38,923 nucleotides of DNA from Bacteroidaceae bacterium (GTDB taxonomy: Bacteria > Bacteroidota > Bacteroidia > Bacteroidales > Bacteroidaceae). Below are positions 24,002-33,578 of the stretch, piece by piece; the first letter of the stretch is position 1, and the number at the start of each line of letters is the position of its first letter. A program made the position numbers and the translations under genes. The stretch is from contig CAAGGT010000276.1 of assembly GCA_900769465.1 (NCBI GenBank), positions 1-38,923 of the forward strand. Direction: 5' to 3'. The notes beneath the pieces are model-generated. The model was not told where the DNA came from, made no database searches, and was given only the letters and a program-made list of their open reading frames with translations.

Positions 24002-25705
24002 TTATTTGCCGGCAGCAAGCGCGTCGGAAACCTCCCGGGCACGCTGCAAGGCAAGATGTATGTCACTGCATACGTTCTCCTTGCCCACGAGAGCCACGAT
24101 TCCGGCCTTCACAAGCCTTTTCTCTACATTGTCGTGGACACCCGAAAGGATTACTGTCCTGCCCTCTTTGTGCGAAGCATTTATGAATATCTCGAGGTTG
24201 TGCAGGCCTGTGGCATCGATGAATGTGACCTTGCGCATACGGATTACACGTATGGGCATAGCATCGGTGTTACGTGTGAGTTCATCGAACTTGTTGGCTA
24301 TACCAAAGAAGAATGGGCCTTCAATCTCAAAAACCTCGGCATTAGACGGGATGGTGAGCATCTCATCCTTTTCGCCATCGTTGTGAACGCCCATCTCGTC
24401 GCGGATGACAGAGATGTGTGCGCTCTCCATAGCACGTTTCATAAACATTACGATAGCCATTACCAAGCCCACCTCAATGGCCAATGTAAGGTCAAAGAAC
24501 ACTGTGAGCAGGAGGGTTACAAAAAGTACGCTTGTACCGGACATTGAACTCTTGCACATTGAGACGATGGTTCTCCAGCCACTCATATTATAGGATACCA
24601 TCACAAGCACACCGGCCAGACAGCACATAGGAATGAGCTTTACAAGGCTACCCAAGAAGAGCAGAACGAGCAGAAGGACCAATGTGTGTACAATGCCGGC
24701 AACAGGTGTGCGGCCACCATTGTTTATGTTTGCCATTGTACGGGCAATTGCGCCTGTTGCAGGAATACCGCCGAAGAACGGAGCAACGATGTTGGCAACA
24801 CCCTGGCCAATGAGTTCGGTATTTGAATTGTGACGGTCGCCAATGACACCATCGGCAACCATTGCCGAGAGAAGTGACTCTATGGCACCGAGCATGGCAA
24901 TGGTGAATGCAACGGGAGCAAGCTCTTGCATTGCGCCAAAGAGTGTCTTGCCTTCGGGAAGCGAAGGCACGGTGAACGGTGGAAGGCCCGAGGGGAGTTC
25001 GTAGAGGTCACCGATTGTCTTTATGCTTGTAACGCCTGCATATTCACGCAACAGCCAGGCAACAAGAGTCATTACCACGATTGCCAGCAACGAGCCGGGA
25101 ATCTTCTTTGAGAATTTTGGCGTGAGGGCAATGAGTACGACGCTCAACACACCCATTCCTGCACTCCAGTAGTCGATTTTTGTAATATTCTTTGCATAGC
25201 ATACCCATTTGTCGACAAAGTTGGCGGGCACGCTCTCTATTCCAAGACCAAAGAGGTCGTTCATCTGGGTTGAGAAGATTGTGATTGCGATACCGCCGGT
25301 GAAACCAATGATAATGGGGTATGGCATAAACTTGATGATTGTGCCCAGACGACACAATCCCATGACAACAAGTATTATACCGGCCATAACGGTTGCTATG
25401 GCAAGACCGGCAATACCGTACTGCTGTATTACACCATATATGATTACGATGAATGCACCGGTGGGACCACCAATCTGCACCTTTGAACCGCCAAGAATGG
25501 AGATGAGCAGACCGGCAATGACCGCTGTCATGAGTCCCTCGGCAGGGCCCACTCCACTGGCAATACCAAATGCGATGGCAAGAGGAATGGCAACGATACC
25601 CACAATTATTCCGGCCATCACATCGGCCGAGAATTTCTCACGAGAATAACTTTTCATCGCATCGATGAACTTTGGATGAAAATCAATGATGTTTTTTGCT
25701 TTCAT
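24002..25705 (-). CDS. SulP-family anion transporter with STAS domain
   Basis: The 567-residue protein transports an anion (sulfate, bicarbonate or a dicarboxylate). The membrane part carries the SulP signature VAIPLAIAFGIASGVGPAEG near residue 45 and GGSKVQIGGPTGAFIVII. A C-terminal STAS domain (about 450-560: PSNAEVFEIEGPFFFGIANK, FIDATGLHNLEIFI) is attached. I use ATG 25705 (MKAKNIIDFHPK). Substrate cannot be decided. No cysteine-biosynthesis or carbonic anhydrase gene is next to it. Confidence 0.9.
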   Translation of the reverse strand: MKAKNIIDFHPKFIDAMKSYSREKFSADVMAGIIVGIVAIPLAIAFGIASGVGPAEGLMTAVIAGLLISILGGSKVQIGGPTGAFIVIIYGVIQQYGIAGLAIATVMAGIILVVMGLCRLGTIIKFMPYPIIIGFTGGIAITIFSTQMNDLFGLGIESVPANFVDKWVCYAKNITKIDYWSAGMGVLSVVLIALTPKFSKKIPGSLLAIVVMTLVAWLLREYAGVTSIKTIGDLYELPSGLPPFTVPSLPEGKTLFGAMQELAPVAFTIAMLGAIESLLSAMVADGVIGDRHNSNTELIGQGVANIVAPFFGGIPATGAIARTMANINNGGRTPVAGIVHTLVLLLVLLFLGSLVKLIPMCCLAGVLVMVSYNMSGWRTIVSMCKSSMSGTSVLFVTLLLTVFFDLTLAIEVGLVMAIVMFMKRAMESAHISVIRDEMGVHNDGEKDEMLTIPSNAEVFEIEGPFFFGIANKFDELTRNTDAMPIRVIRMRKVTFIDATGLHNLEIFINASHKEGRTVILSGVHDNVEKRLVKAGIVALVGKENVCSDIHLALQRAREVSDALAAGK

Positions 25706-25869
25706 TATGATGTAATTGTTTGTTTTCCACAGCAAAACGAGCCCCGCAAAATGCTCTTGAAAAAGGCTCTTTTACAAAAGGTGTGCAAAATTACAAAAAA
25801 ATATTTTTTAACTTATTTTATAGATTGACAAATTTCATCCGGCACACAAATATTTAACATTTACACAAA

Positions 25870-25904
25870 TAGTCAAGGCACCGCAAATTGCGGTGCCTTG
25901 ACTA
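25870..25904 (-). terminator. Hairpin after mscS
   Basis: A stem of about 15 bp (TAGTCAAGGCACCGC / GCGGTGCCTTGACTA) lies 20 bases past the mscS stop. The T-content beyond it is moderate, so termination strength is uncertain. Confidence 0.6.
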
Positions 25905-25926
25905 TATATACAACGGGGAAACCGTA

Positions 25927-26826
25927 TTATTTTGCAAGATTCACAGTAAATGTCTGGAACGGGAATTCCAGTCCCTCTTTGGGGAATGTCTCATAGACCT
26001 TTTTGTTGAGGTCGAATTTTATTGCCCAATAATCGGCCTGATTACACCACACACGCACTACAATATCAATGGAGCTTGCAGCCATCTCGCCCAGTTCAAC
26101 GAATGGCTCTGCGGGGTCATTGAGAATGCGTGAATCCTGGGCTATCAATTTTAGCAGAACTGCTTTTGCCTTCTCGAAATCGTTACCGTAGCTAATTGAG
26201 AATTTCATATCGAGGCGACGCTTGGGTTCACGCGAGTAGTTGTTGATGATACCGGTTGAAACTGCACCATTTGGCAAAAGGATTACCTTGTTGTCCGGTG
26301 TAGTAACCACGGTATTGAAAATCTGAATCTCTTTTACAGTTCCGGCAACACCCTGTGCCTCAATATAATCGCCCACCTTAAAAGGACGGAAGAGAAGTAT
26401 CATCACACCACCTGCAAAATTCTGCAAGGTGCCGCTCAATGCCATACCTATTGCAACACCGGCCGATGCAAAGATTGCAATGAACGATGATGTATCAATG
26501 CCAAGAACACCGATGATCATAAGTATCAGCAGTATCATTATAACCACATCGACAAGGCTGATGACAAAGCTTCTTACCGATTCATTATCAATGTGTTTTT
26601 GCAGAATAAAAACAAGTAGCTTTACAACGCGCTTGAGTATCCAACGTCCCACAAACCAGATGAGCAGGACCTTTATCAGTTTGATTGAGAATGAGAGTGT
26701 AAGCGAAGTAATTGCAGCTTTGATCTCATCGGGGTTCATACCTGAAACTGTCGACATCATTTCAGAGATGCCCGGTGTTGCCAACGTATCGGTTGCAACA
26801 GCATTTAAAAATTGAAAAGTAAACAT
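25927..26826 (-). CDS. mscS: Small-conductance mechanosensitive channel
   Basis: The 299-residue protein opens on membrane tension to release solutes on hypo-osmotic shock. It has three N-terminal helices, a pore helix region AGVAIGMALSGTLQNFAGGV with the alternating Gly/Ala pattern, and the beta domain LLFRPFKVGDYIEAQGVAGT followed by KVILLPNGAVSTGIINNYS. It follows bcp by 15 bases and probably belongs to the cyclophilin-bcp-mscS transcript. Confidence 0.93.
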   Translation of the reverse strand: MFTFQFLNAVATDTLATPGISEMMSTVSGMNPDEIKAAITSLTLSFSIKLIKVLLIWFVGRWILKRVVKLLVFILQKHIDNESVRSFVISLVDVVIMILLILMIIGVLGIDTSSFIAIFASAGVAIGMALSGTLQNFAGGVMILLFRPFKVGDYIEAQGVAGTVKEIQIFNTVVTTPDNKVILLPNGAVSTGIINNYSREPKRRLDMKFSISYGNDFEKAKAVLLKLIAQDSRILNDPAEPFVELGEMAASSIDIVVRVWCNQADYWAIKFDLNKKVYETFPKEGLEFPFQTFTVNLAK

Positions 26827-26841
26827 AATTAATTGGTGATT

Positions 26842-27294
26842 TTATTTTGTGTCCAATATCTGTCTGGCAGCATTCTTTGTATCTACCTTTGTGATTACCC
26901 GTTCCACCACTCCATTGGCATCTATTACAAATGTTGTGCGAATTATGCCCATATATACTCTGCCGGCCATCTTCTTTTCGCCATAAACGCCAAAAGCCGT
27001 TATTGTTTTTTTATCGACATCGGCAACAAGCGGAAAATTGAGCTGCTGTTTTTCCTTGAAACGAAGGTGCGACGGAACGCTGTCGGCACTGATACCCACC
27101 ACAGAATATCCTGCAGCAACGAGTTCATCCATACCGTCGCGCAAGGAGCAGGCCTCGGCCGTACAGCCGGGGGTACTGTCCTTTGGATAGAAATAGACCA
27201 CAAGCTTGCGACCGCTGTAGTTGCTCACCCTCTGTTCATTACCTTGTTCGTCAACCCCAAGAAAATCGGGGGCTTTATCGCCAATATTCAGCAT
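26842..27294 (-). CDS. bcp: Thioredoxin-dependent thiol peroxidase (Bcp/PrxQ)
   Basis: The 150-residue peroxiredoxin reduces hydrogen and organic peroxides. The active-site stretch VVYFYPKDSTPGCTAEACSL has peroxidatic Cys44 and resolving Cys49, and the conserved Arg lies in MGIIRTTFVID. It starts 5 bases after the cyclophilin gene stop. Confidence 0.95.
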   Translation of the reverse strand: MLNIGDKAPDFLGVDEQGNEQRVSNYSGRKLVVYFYPKDSTPGCTAEACSLRDGMDELVAAGYSVVGISADSVPSHLRFKEKQQLNFPLVADVDKKTITAFGVYGEKKMAGRVYMGIIRTTFVIDANGVVERVITKVDTKNAARQILDTK

Positions 27295-27299
27295 AACTC

Positions 27300-27971
27300 T
27301 TATTTGATTATTTCGGTTTTCAGTATTCTCACATCCTCAAGCGGGCGGTCGTTCACGTCACACTCCACTCGCTGTATGCTCTCCACGACATCGAGCCCGG
27401 CAATAACCTCGCCAAAGACGGTATATTCGCCATCGAGATGCGGTGTGCCGCCAACGGTTGTGTATGCGGTTTCCTGCTCGGGGGTAATGACAAGCTCACG
27501 GCCTGTGCGGCGCGCATAGTATTCCTTGAAGGATTCGAGTTGTTCTTTGGTGTAGACCTTGCCCCAAACAATGTAGAACTGCATTGACGAGGAGGCTTTT
27601 GTGGGGTTCACATCGTCACCCTCGCGCGCTGCTGCCAGGACGCCACGACGGTGGAAATGTTTCTGGGGCATGAATTCGGCATCTACGGTGTAGCCCAGGT
27701 CGCCCTCGCCAAGCATAGCCCCTGCCGGAGCGTTCTTGGATTCAGGGTCACCACCTTGTATCATAAAGTCCTTTATTACACGGTGGAAAAGCAGGGAGTC
27801 GTAGCGGTGTTCCTTTACCAGTTTAAGAAAATTGTCCCTGTGCCCCGGAGTCTCGTTGTAGAGACTGAGATCAATGACTCCGGCTGTGGTGTGCATACGC
27901 ACCTTCACCTCCCTTGGAGAGCCACAGGAGAGAAGCAGGAATGCTGTCAATATGTAATATACGTATTTCAT
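27300..27971 (-). CDS. Cyclophilin-type peptidyl-prolyl isomerase lipoprotein
   Basis: It catalyses cis-trans isomerisation of proline peptide bonds, here in the envelope. The 223 residues start with a lipoprotein signal (MKYVYYILTAFLLLSC, Cys16). The cyclophilin core shows YDSLLFHRVIKDFMIQGGDP, SSMQFYIVWGK and HLDGEYTVFGEVIAGLDVVE. An insertion of about 35 residues (TKEQLESFKEYYARRTG...) between the last two blocks is common in Bacteroidales members. First gene of the cluster with bcp and mscS. Confidence 0.92.
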   Translation of the reverse strand: MKYVYYILTAFLLLSCGSPREVKVRMHTTAGVIDLSLYNETPGHRDNFLKLVKEHRYDSLLFHRVIKDFMIQGGDPESKNAPAGAMLGEGDLGYTVDAEFMPQKHFHRRGVLAAAREGDDVNPTKASSSMQFYIVWGKVYTKEQLESFKEYYARRTGRELVITPEQETAYTTVGGTPHLDGEYTVFGEVIAGLDVVESIQRVECDVNDRPLEDVRILKTEIIK

Positions 27972-28000
27972 AGGTGTTTATATTTCAATGCGAAGATATA

Positions 28001-28035
28001 AAAAAAGTGTGAAAGAGAGAATTTTCTTTCACACT
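28001..28035 (-). terminator. Terminator of the DsbA-family gene
   Basis: AGTGTGAAAGA (28006-28016) and TCTTTCACACT (28025-28035) pair perfectly, with six T residues following on the minus strand. Confidence 0.8.
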
Positions 28036-28053
28036 TCGCAAACTTTTGCATCC

Positions 28054-29031
28054 TCAGGCATCGGCATGGGCATATTTATGCCCCAGTATATGCGGTTTCG
28101 GCTGCCGGCCGTTTAGCCTGTAATAGATAAACCCGTTGCCACGGGGAGCCACTGCTATCTCTGCCGAGGAGATTAGCCTTTCGAGCATATCGGGGAGTTC
28201 TTTGTAGGACTCGGCATTCAGGGCCGTATGTCCGTCGAGCCTCGACAGGCCGAACGCAGTGGCTATCTCCACGGGATAGGCCGAACCGTAAACGTCTATA
28301 AAACGGAGTACATTTTCGGGAGTGAAAGCACCGCGTCCGTCATCTACGGGCTGTATATTGCCGAAGGAGAGCTGTTCTATACATTTACGCAGAAGATTGT
28401 ACGTTGAATAGCCGCGCAGCATCATCTCCTCGCCGCGGTAGGTTATCAAAAAAGTGGGGAACGACATTGGTTCATAGCTGCGGCAGAAGGCCTTGCCCTC
28501 ATCATAGAGCCTTTTCACTACATCCGTGACGTATATGCTGCGGAATTTCTCGGGCACAAAGCCCACTACGGCCGACATGTCTACAAGCACATCGGTATCA
28601 CCCGTCAGCACAGCATCGACAGCTGTAGCCTCTTGCAGATGGCGCAGATAGTGCTGCGCAGCACCGGGTTTCACCTCGGCCGAATGACGTGCCTCATATA
28701 CCCGCGCCGCAAGATAGGCGAGATTTTGAGGAATGGTCGATGGGTGTTCCTGTGAAAAGAGATGGAAACCTTGTTCGCACACCGGCATCCCGTGGATGGC
28801 CGATGCATCGAGCCAATGGTCGTGAATCTTGCGGTTGGAGAGTGCGATGTCGCCGCCTATCGACAAACGGCGATTGTTGTAGGTCCTTATATCCTCAATC
28901 ATACCGCCCATAACATAGTCCATTTCAATGCCGTTGCCATAGTGATAGGACAAGGCCCTCAACACCGGCACACTACCCCAGCACCAGGTGCATACAGGGT
29001 CGGCAAATACAGTAATCTTCATGTTGCTCAT
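28054..29031 (-). CDS. DsbA-family thioredoxin-fold protein
   Basis: The 325-residue protein has the DsbA/FrnE-type start MKITVFADPVCTWCWGSVPV with the redox motif CTWC (14-17), the helical insert (about 60-190) and the cis-Pro loop MSFPTFLI. No signal peptide is seen, so it is probably a cytosolic disulfide or glutathione-linked oxidoreductase rather than a periplasmic DsbA. An extra C-terminal region (about 225-325) has no recognised match. The ATG at 29031 is chosen, and 29022 is an alternative. Confidence 0.82.
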   Translation of the reverse strand: MSNMKITVFADPVCTWCWGSVPVLRALSYHYGNGIEMDYVMGGMIEDIRTYNNRRLSIGGDIALSNRKIHDHWLDASAIHGMPVCEQGFHLFSQEHPSTIPQNLAYLAARVYEARHSAEVKPGAAQHYLRHLQEATAVDAVLTGDTDVLVDMSAVVGFVPEKFRSIYVTDVVKRLYDEGKAFCRSYEPMSFPTFLITYRGEEMMLRGYSTYNLLRKCIEQLSFGNIQPVDDGRGAFTPENVLRFIDVYGSAYPVEIATAFGLSRLDGHTALNAESYKELPDMLERLISSAEIAVAPRGNGFIYYRLNGRQPKPHILGHKYAHADA

Positions 29032-29124
29032 AACTTTCTCTTTTTGATGTATAATAAGGAACAACAAACAAGGGAGAATGTTTTGAGAATAACATTACAT
29101 TCCAATAATAGCCGGGAGCATCCC

Positions 29125-29160
29125 CTAAAAAGAAAAAGGTTGCTCTGCGGAGCAACCTTT
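29125..29160 (-). terminator. Terminator downstream of glyA
   Basis: AAAGGTTGCTC (29135-29145) and GAGCAACCTTT (29150-29160) form a perfect 11-bp stem with a T-rich tail on the minus strand, 90 bases beyond the glyA stop. Confidence 0.75.
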
Positions 29161-29249
29161 ATGGAGTGGATAAAAAGCAAAGTTCAAGGCTTGCGAAGGC
29201 TTTGAAGACAAGCGCAAGCTTTCACCTTTAACTTTTCAGTTTTCCGTTT

Positions 29250-30530
29250 TCAATAAGCAAACAACGGGAACTCCTCCATCGTCTCATTCACCTTTGCACG
29301 CACTGCGGCAATGACCTTTTCATCCTCGGGGGCACCAAGAACAGTCTCAATCATCTCGGCAATGAAAGGCATCATATCCTCCTTGACGCCGCGTGTGGTG
29401 ATTGCCGGTGTACCAAGACGGATACCCGATGTCTGGAACGCGCTGCGGGTATCAAAAGGCACCATATTCTTGTTGGCTGTGATATCTGCCGCAACAAGCG
29501 CTTTCTCGGCTACCTTACCTGTCAAATCGGGGTATTTGCCGCGCAGGTCGACAAGCATCGAGTGGTTGTCGGTTCCACCGGATACAATGCCGAAGCCACG
29601 GTCCATGAGTTCCTGTGCCAAAACTGCTGCATTGAGCTTGACCTGTGCCTGATACTCCTTGAACTCGGGCTGCAACGCCTCGCCGAATGCAACGGCTTTG
29701 GCTGCAATAACGTGTTCGAGCGGACCACCCTGGATTCCGGGAAACACTGCCGAATCGAGCAACTGCGACATCATCTTCACCTCGCCCTTCGGTGTTGTCT
29801 TGCCCCAGGGATTGGGAAAATCCTTTCCAAGAATGATGACACCACCGCGTGGACCGCGCAGTGTCTTGTGTGTTGTTGAGGTGACAATGTGGGCATATTT
29901 CACAGGATTATCAAGCAGACCCGCTGCAATGAGACCGGCAGGATGTGCCATATCTACCATAAGGATTGCGCCCACTTTGTCGGCAATCTCGCGCATTCGC
30001 TTGTAGTCCCACTCACGTGAATAGGCCGAGCCGCCACCGATAATCATCTTTGGCTTCTCGCGCAGGGCTGTCTCTTCCATCTTGTCATAATCGACACGGC
30101 CGGTCTCGGGGTTAAGATTATACTCGACTGGAGTATATATGAGGCCCGAGGTATTCACTGCCGAGCCGTGTGAGAGATGACCACCGTGGGCAAGATTAAG
30201 GCCCATAAACTTGTCGCCGGGGTTTAACACAGCAAGGAACACTGCTGCATTGGCCTGTGCGCCGCTGTGTGGCTGTACGTTAACCCACTCGGCATCGTAG
30301 AGTTCCTTGAGGCGTTCGCGTGCAATCTCCTCTACAATATCCACCACCTCGCAACCGCCATAGTAGCGCTTGCCGGGATAGCCCTCGGCATATTTGTTGG
30401 TGAGTACGGAGCCCATAGCCTGCATCACCTCGTTGCTCACGAAGTTCTCCGATGCAATGAGTTCTATACCCTTGAGCTGACGGCGGTATTCTGTCTCTAT
30501 CAGTTGAAATATGTGTCTGTCGCGTTTCAT
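29250..30530 (-). CDS. glyA: Serine hydroxymethyltransferase
   Basis: This PLP enzyme converts serine and tetrahydrofolate to glycine and methylene-tetrahydrofolate, feeding one-carbon metabolism. The 426 residues include ELIASENFVSNEVMQAMGS, YAEGYPGKRYYGGCE, VNVQPHSGAQANAAVF and the PLP-lysine site TSTTHKTLRGPRGG (Lys222). I use ATG 30530 (MKRDRHIFQLIE). The frame is open six codons further. It is divergent from the GH20 gene. Confidence 0.97.
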   Translation of the reverse strand: MKRDRHIFQLIETEYRRQLKGIELIASENFVSNEVMQAMGSVLTNKYAEGYPGKRYYGGCEVVDIVEEIARERLKELYDAEWVNVQPHSGAQANAAVFLAVLNPGDKFMGLNLAHGGHLSHGSAVNTSGLIYTPVEYNLNPETGRVDYDKMEETALREKPKMIIGGGSAYSREWDYKRMREIADKVGAILMVDMAHPAGLIAAGLLDNPVKYAHIVTSTTHKTLRGPRGGVIILGKDFPNPWGKTTPKGEVKMMSQLLDSAVFPGIQGGPLEHVIAAKAVAFGEALQPEFKEYQAQVKLNAAVLAQELMDRGFGIVSGGTDNHSMLVDLRGKYPDLTGKVAEKALVAADITANKNMVPFDTRSAFQTSGIRLGTPAITTRGVKEDMMPFIAEMIETVLGAPEDEKVIAAVRAKVNETMEEFPLFAY

Positions 30531-30609
30531 AGTAAATATAGTTTTCAATTAATTTGTGCGAAGATAATCAAATTACAAGGAATCTATTTATAATTACCGC
30601 AAAATTATG

Positions 30610-30617
30610 TAAGTTTG
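30610..30617 (+). promoter_or_regulatory. Putative -7 box of the GH20 gene
   Basis: TAAGTTTG matches TAnnTTTG, 24 bases before the ATG at 30642. The -33 element is not clear. Confidence 0.5.
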
Positions 30618-30641
30618 TAAAAACAAAATAAACCACATAAT

Positions 30642-32960
30642 ATGAAAAGAACTGTTTTATCACTGTTTATCGTTTGTTGCGGCCTTGTCGCGTGCAACAA
30701 AGAGGCTTCGGTGGCCCACTACAATGTTGTTCCACTACCACAGGAAATAACCCCGGAGCAAGGCGCGGGCTTTGAGCTGAACGGCAACACTGTAATCACA
30801 TACAACGGCAACGAGGCCATGAGGCGCAACGCCGAGTTGCTTGCGGAGTATGTAAAGGAGAGCAACAGCCTTGAGCTGAAGGTGGCAGAGAACGCAAAGG
30901 GCGGCAACATCATCAGCCTTGCCATAGGCAACGCAACAGAAAACAAGGAGGGTTATAGCCTGTCCGTGACAGAGGAGGGCGTAGAGATTGTATCGCAGAC
31001 AGCAGCCGGAGTATTCTACGGCATACAGACACTGCGCAAGTCATTGCCCGCGACAGTCTGTGACAAGGTAGAGATGCCGGCAGTGACAATAACCGACTAT
31101 CCGCGCTTTGCTTATCGCGGCGCTCACCTCGACGTTTCGCGCCACTTCTTCACAAAGGACTCCATCAAGCGTTTCATCGACATGCTGGCAATGCATAATA
31201 TGAACCGTTTCCACTGGCACCTCACCGACGACCAGGGCTGGCGCATTGAGATAAAGAAATACCCCAAGCTCACAACCATTGCAGCAGAGCGCGACGAGAC
31301 AGTCATTGGACGTAACAGCGGCGAGTATGACGGACAGCACTACGGCCCGTTCTTCTATACACAGGACGATTGCCGCGAGATTATTGCCTATGCAGCCGAG
31401 CGCCATATTACCGTAATCCCCGAGATAGACCTCCCGGGACATATGCAGGCTGCACTTGCCGCCTACCCCGAATTCGGTTGCACAGGTGGCCCATACGAGG
31501 TGTGGAAGATGTGGGGCGTATCGGACAACGTGCTTTGCGCCGGCAACGATGCCACATTGAAATTCATTGAGGACGTGCTGGACGAGATTGTCGAGGTATT
31601 CCCGTCGGAGTACATCCACGTTGGTGGCGATGAGTGCCCCAAGACACAGTGGGAGCAATGCCCCAAGTGCCAGGCACGCATAAAGGCTCTTGGCATAAAG
31701 GGTGACGACAAGCACAGCGCCGAGATGTACCTGCAGAGCTTTGTAATAAACCACGCCGAGAAGCACCTGAACAGCAAGGGCCGCCAGATAATCGGCTGGG
31801 ATGAAATCCTTGAAGGCGGACTCGCGCCCAATGCCACCGTACACTCTTGGCGAGGCATCGAGGGCGGCATCGAGGCTGCAAAGCAGGGACACGACTGCAT
31901 TATGTCACCGACAAGCTTCATGTACTTTGACTACTACCAGACAACATATACCGATGACGAGCCTTTGGCTATCGGCGGTTATGTGCCCGTGGAAAAGGTT
32001 TACAGCTTTGAGCCGATGCACGAGTCACTCACACCCGAGGAGCAGAAACACATCATCGGCGTGCAGGCGAACCTGTGGAGCGAGTACATCCCCACATTCA
32101 GCCACGTTGAGTATATGGAGCTTCCACGTATGGCTGCACTCTGCGAGGTACAGTGGTGCAAACCCGAAAACAAGGACTACAACAGTTTCAGACAGCGTCT
32201 GTTGCCACTGCTCAAGCTATACGACGTGTATGGCTACAACTACGCAAAGCATCTTCTTGACATTGAGCCGGAGTTCAGCACCGACACTGACAAAGGTGTT
32301 ATAGTAGCTACATTGAAAGTGATGGACGACACCCCCATCCACTACACCCTCGACGGCAGTGAGCCAACAACGGAGTCGGCACTCTACACAGCCCCCATTG
32401 AGATTACAGGAGCTTGTACTTTGAAGGCAAAGGGAATTGGAGAGCGTGGTGCTACAAGGACACTCACCGAGCAGTTCTTTTTCAGCAAGGCCACAGCAAA
32501 GCCCATAACCCTTTTGCAGCCCATACACGAAAAATACACCTTCAAGGGTGCCATCACACTTGTCGACGGTTTGAAGGGCACACCCAACTACCGCACAGGC
32601 CGCTGGCTTGGTTTCTGCCTCACCGATCTTGAGGCTGTGATTGACCTGAAGCAGGCCGAGGAAATCAGCTGTATATCGTTCAACACCAGTGTGGACAAGG
32701 GAGACTGGGTGTTCGACGTATTGGGAATAACCGTGGCGGTATCAAACGACGGCAAGGAGTACACTACAGTTTTTGACCGCGAATACCCTGACCTCACCGC
32801 CGAGGACGAGAACCGCATCTACGGACACAAGGTTGAGTTCGAGCCCACCACAGCACGTTACGTAAAAATCAAGGCCCTCTCGGACCGCGATATGCCGGCG
32901 TGGCACCCCGCAGTGGGCCACCCCGCATTCATCTTTGTTGATGAGTTGGAAGTCAACTGA
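30642..32960 (+). CDS. GH20 beta-N-acetylhexosaminidase lipoprotein
   Basis: This exo-enzyme removes terminal GlcNAc or GalNAc from glycans by substrate-assisted catalysis. The 772 residues begin with a lipoprotein signal (MKRTVLSLFIVCCGLVAC, Cys18), then the GH20b domain (about 30-145), the catalytic barrel (about 150-510) with HVGGDE (326-331, catalytic pair Asp330-Glu331) and LDVSRHFFTKDSIKRFID, a chitobiase-type domain (about 540-600) and a discoidin-like F5/8 domain (about 620-770). A surface role in trimming mucin or N-glycans is likely. Confidence 0.93.
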   Translation: MKRTVLSLFIVCCGLVACNKEASVAHYNVVPLPQEITPEQGAGFELNGNTVITYNGNEAMRRNAELLAEYVKESNSLELKVAENAKGGNIISLAIGNATENKEGYSLSVTEEGVEIVSQTAAGVFYGIQTLRKSLPATVCDKVEMPAVTITDYPRFAYRGAHLDVSRHFFTKDSIKRFIDMLAMHNMNRFHWHLTDDQGWRIEIKKYPKLTTIAAERDETVIGRNSGEYDGQHYGPFFYTQDDCREIIAYAAERHITVIPEIDLPGHMQAALAAYPEFGCTGGPYEVWKMWGVSDNVLCAGNDATLKFIEDVLDEIVEVFPSEYIHVGGDECPKTQWEQCPKCQARIKALGIKGDDKHSAEMYLQSFVINHAEKHLNSKGRQIIGWDEILEGGLAPNATVHSWRGIEGGIEAAKQGHDCIMSPTSFMYFDYYQTTYTDDEPLAIGGYVPVEKVYSFEPMHESLTPEEQKHIIGVQANLWSEYIPTFSHVEYMELPRMAALCEVQWCKPENKDYNSFRQRLLPLLKLYDVYGYNYAKHLLDIEPEFSTDTDKGVIVATLKVMDDTPIHYTLDGSEPTTESALYTAPIEITGACTLKAKGIGERGATRTLTEQFFFSKATAKPITLLQPIHEKYTFKGAITLVDGLKGTPNYRTGRWLGFCLTDLEAVIDLKQAEEISCISFNTSVDKGDWVFDVLGITVAVSNDGKEYTTVFDREYPDLTAEDENRIYGHKVEFEPTTARYVKIKALSDRDMPAWHPAVGHPAFIFVDELEVN

Positions 32961-32985
32961 TTTAGAAGTATAGTATCAATAAAGT

Positions 32986-33017
32986 CATTCAAGCGCCCTT
33001 TGAAGGGCGCTTGAATG
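32986..33017. terminator. Hairpin after the GH20 gene
   Basis: A 15-bp perfect inverted repeat (CATTCAAGCGCCCTT / AAGGGCGCTTGAATG) lies 26 bases past the GH20 stop. No T-tract follows. It marks the breakpoint where the ATPase remnant loses its homology. Confidence 0.55.
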
Positions 33018-33430
33018 GTTCCTGGATATGCCGACATAAATTCGCTGAAACTCAACGGGTGCATCTTAACCTCAAAACCTCTTCCTCTAAACTCGGTTAT
33101 AATGTCTTTAGAAAGGAATTTGGCATTACTTCCGGTCACATATATATCCACATTGGGTTTCCTTAAAAAGCCATTCAGTACATTCTCAAACTCATCAAGC
33201 ATCTGAATCTCGTCCAAAAGGATATAATGCATCTCATCGTCAGTTATGCGGCTTTCCATATAGGCGTAGAGGTTTCCTGGATTCCTCATTGCCTTGTTCT
33301 TGAAATCTTCCAAGTCAACACTTATAATGTGGTCTTCTTTGACACCGTTTTCCTTTAAGAAAGATGTGAATATTTCGAATCAGTGACACTTTTCCCGAAT
33401 AAACAAAATCTTCTGAATAGCCCATCACCA
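33018..33430 (-). pseudogene. Decayed AAA-type ATPase (AAA_14/DUF4143 family) fragment
   Basis: Readable on the minus strand are HYILLDEIQMLDEFENVLNG (Walker B), VDIYVTGSNAKFLSKDI, FRGRGFEVKMHPLSFSEFM and, just upstream, FLKENGVKEDHIISVDLEDF. The Walker A region near 33380 is broken: GKS is in one frame and FEIFTSFL in another, with a stop between. After EFMSAYP the homology ends at the hairpin 32986-33017, so the DUF4143 C-terminal half is gone and the open frame runs into antisense GH20 sequence (to 32858). Members of this family are often mobile or toxin-like stand-alone ATPases of unclear role. Confidence 0.78.
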
Positions 33431-33519
33431 GTACTCTTTGAATGTATATAGCAAGATGGTTGCATATTAACTCATATAGGTCGAATTACGATTTTTCATA
33501 AATCCAACCTATAAGCAAA

Positions 33520-33556
33520 AGATAAGAGGCCGGATCAAAAAGTTTGACCCAGCCTC
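33520..33556 (-). terminator. Terminator of the bamD operon
   Basis: GAGGCCGGATCAAA (33526-33539) pairs with TTTGACCCAGCCTC (33543-33556) with two G-T pairs. It lies 23 bases after the DUF4293-like gene. Confidence 0.65.
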
Positions 33557-33578
33557 GTGCTATATTATAATTTTCTTA

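Noticed and set aside
31041..31892. 283-codon frame antisense to the GH20 gene
   Set aside because: It is a shadow of a strongly conserved catalytic domain on the other strand.
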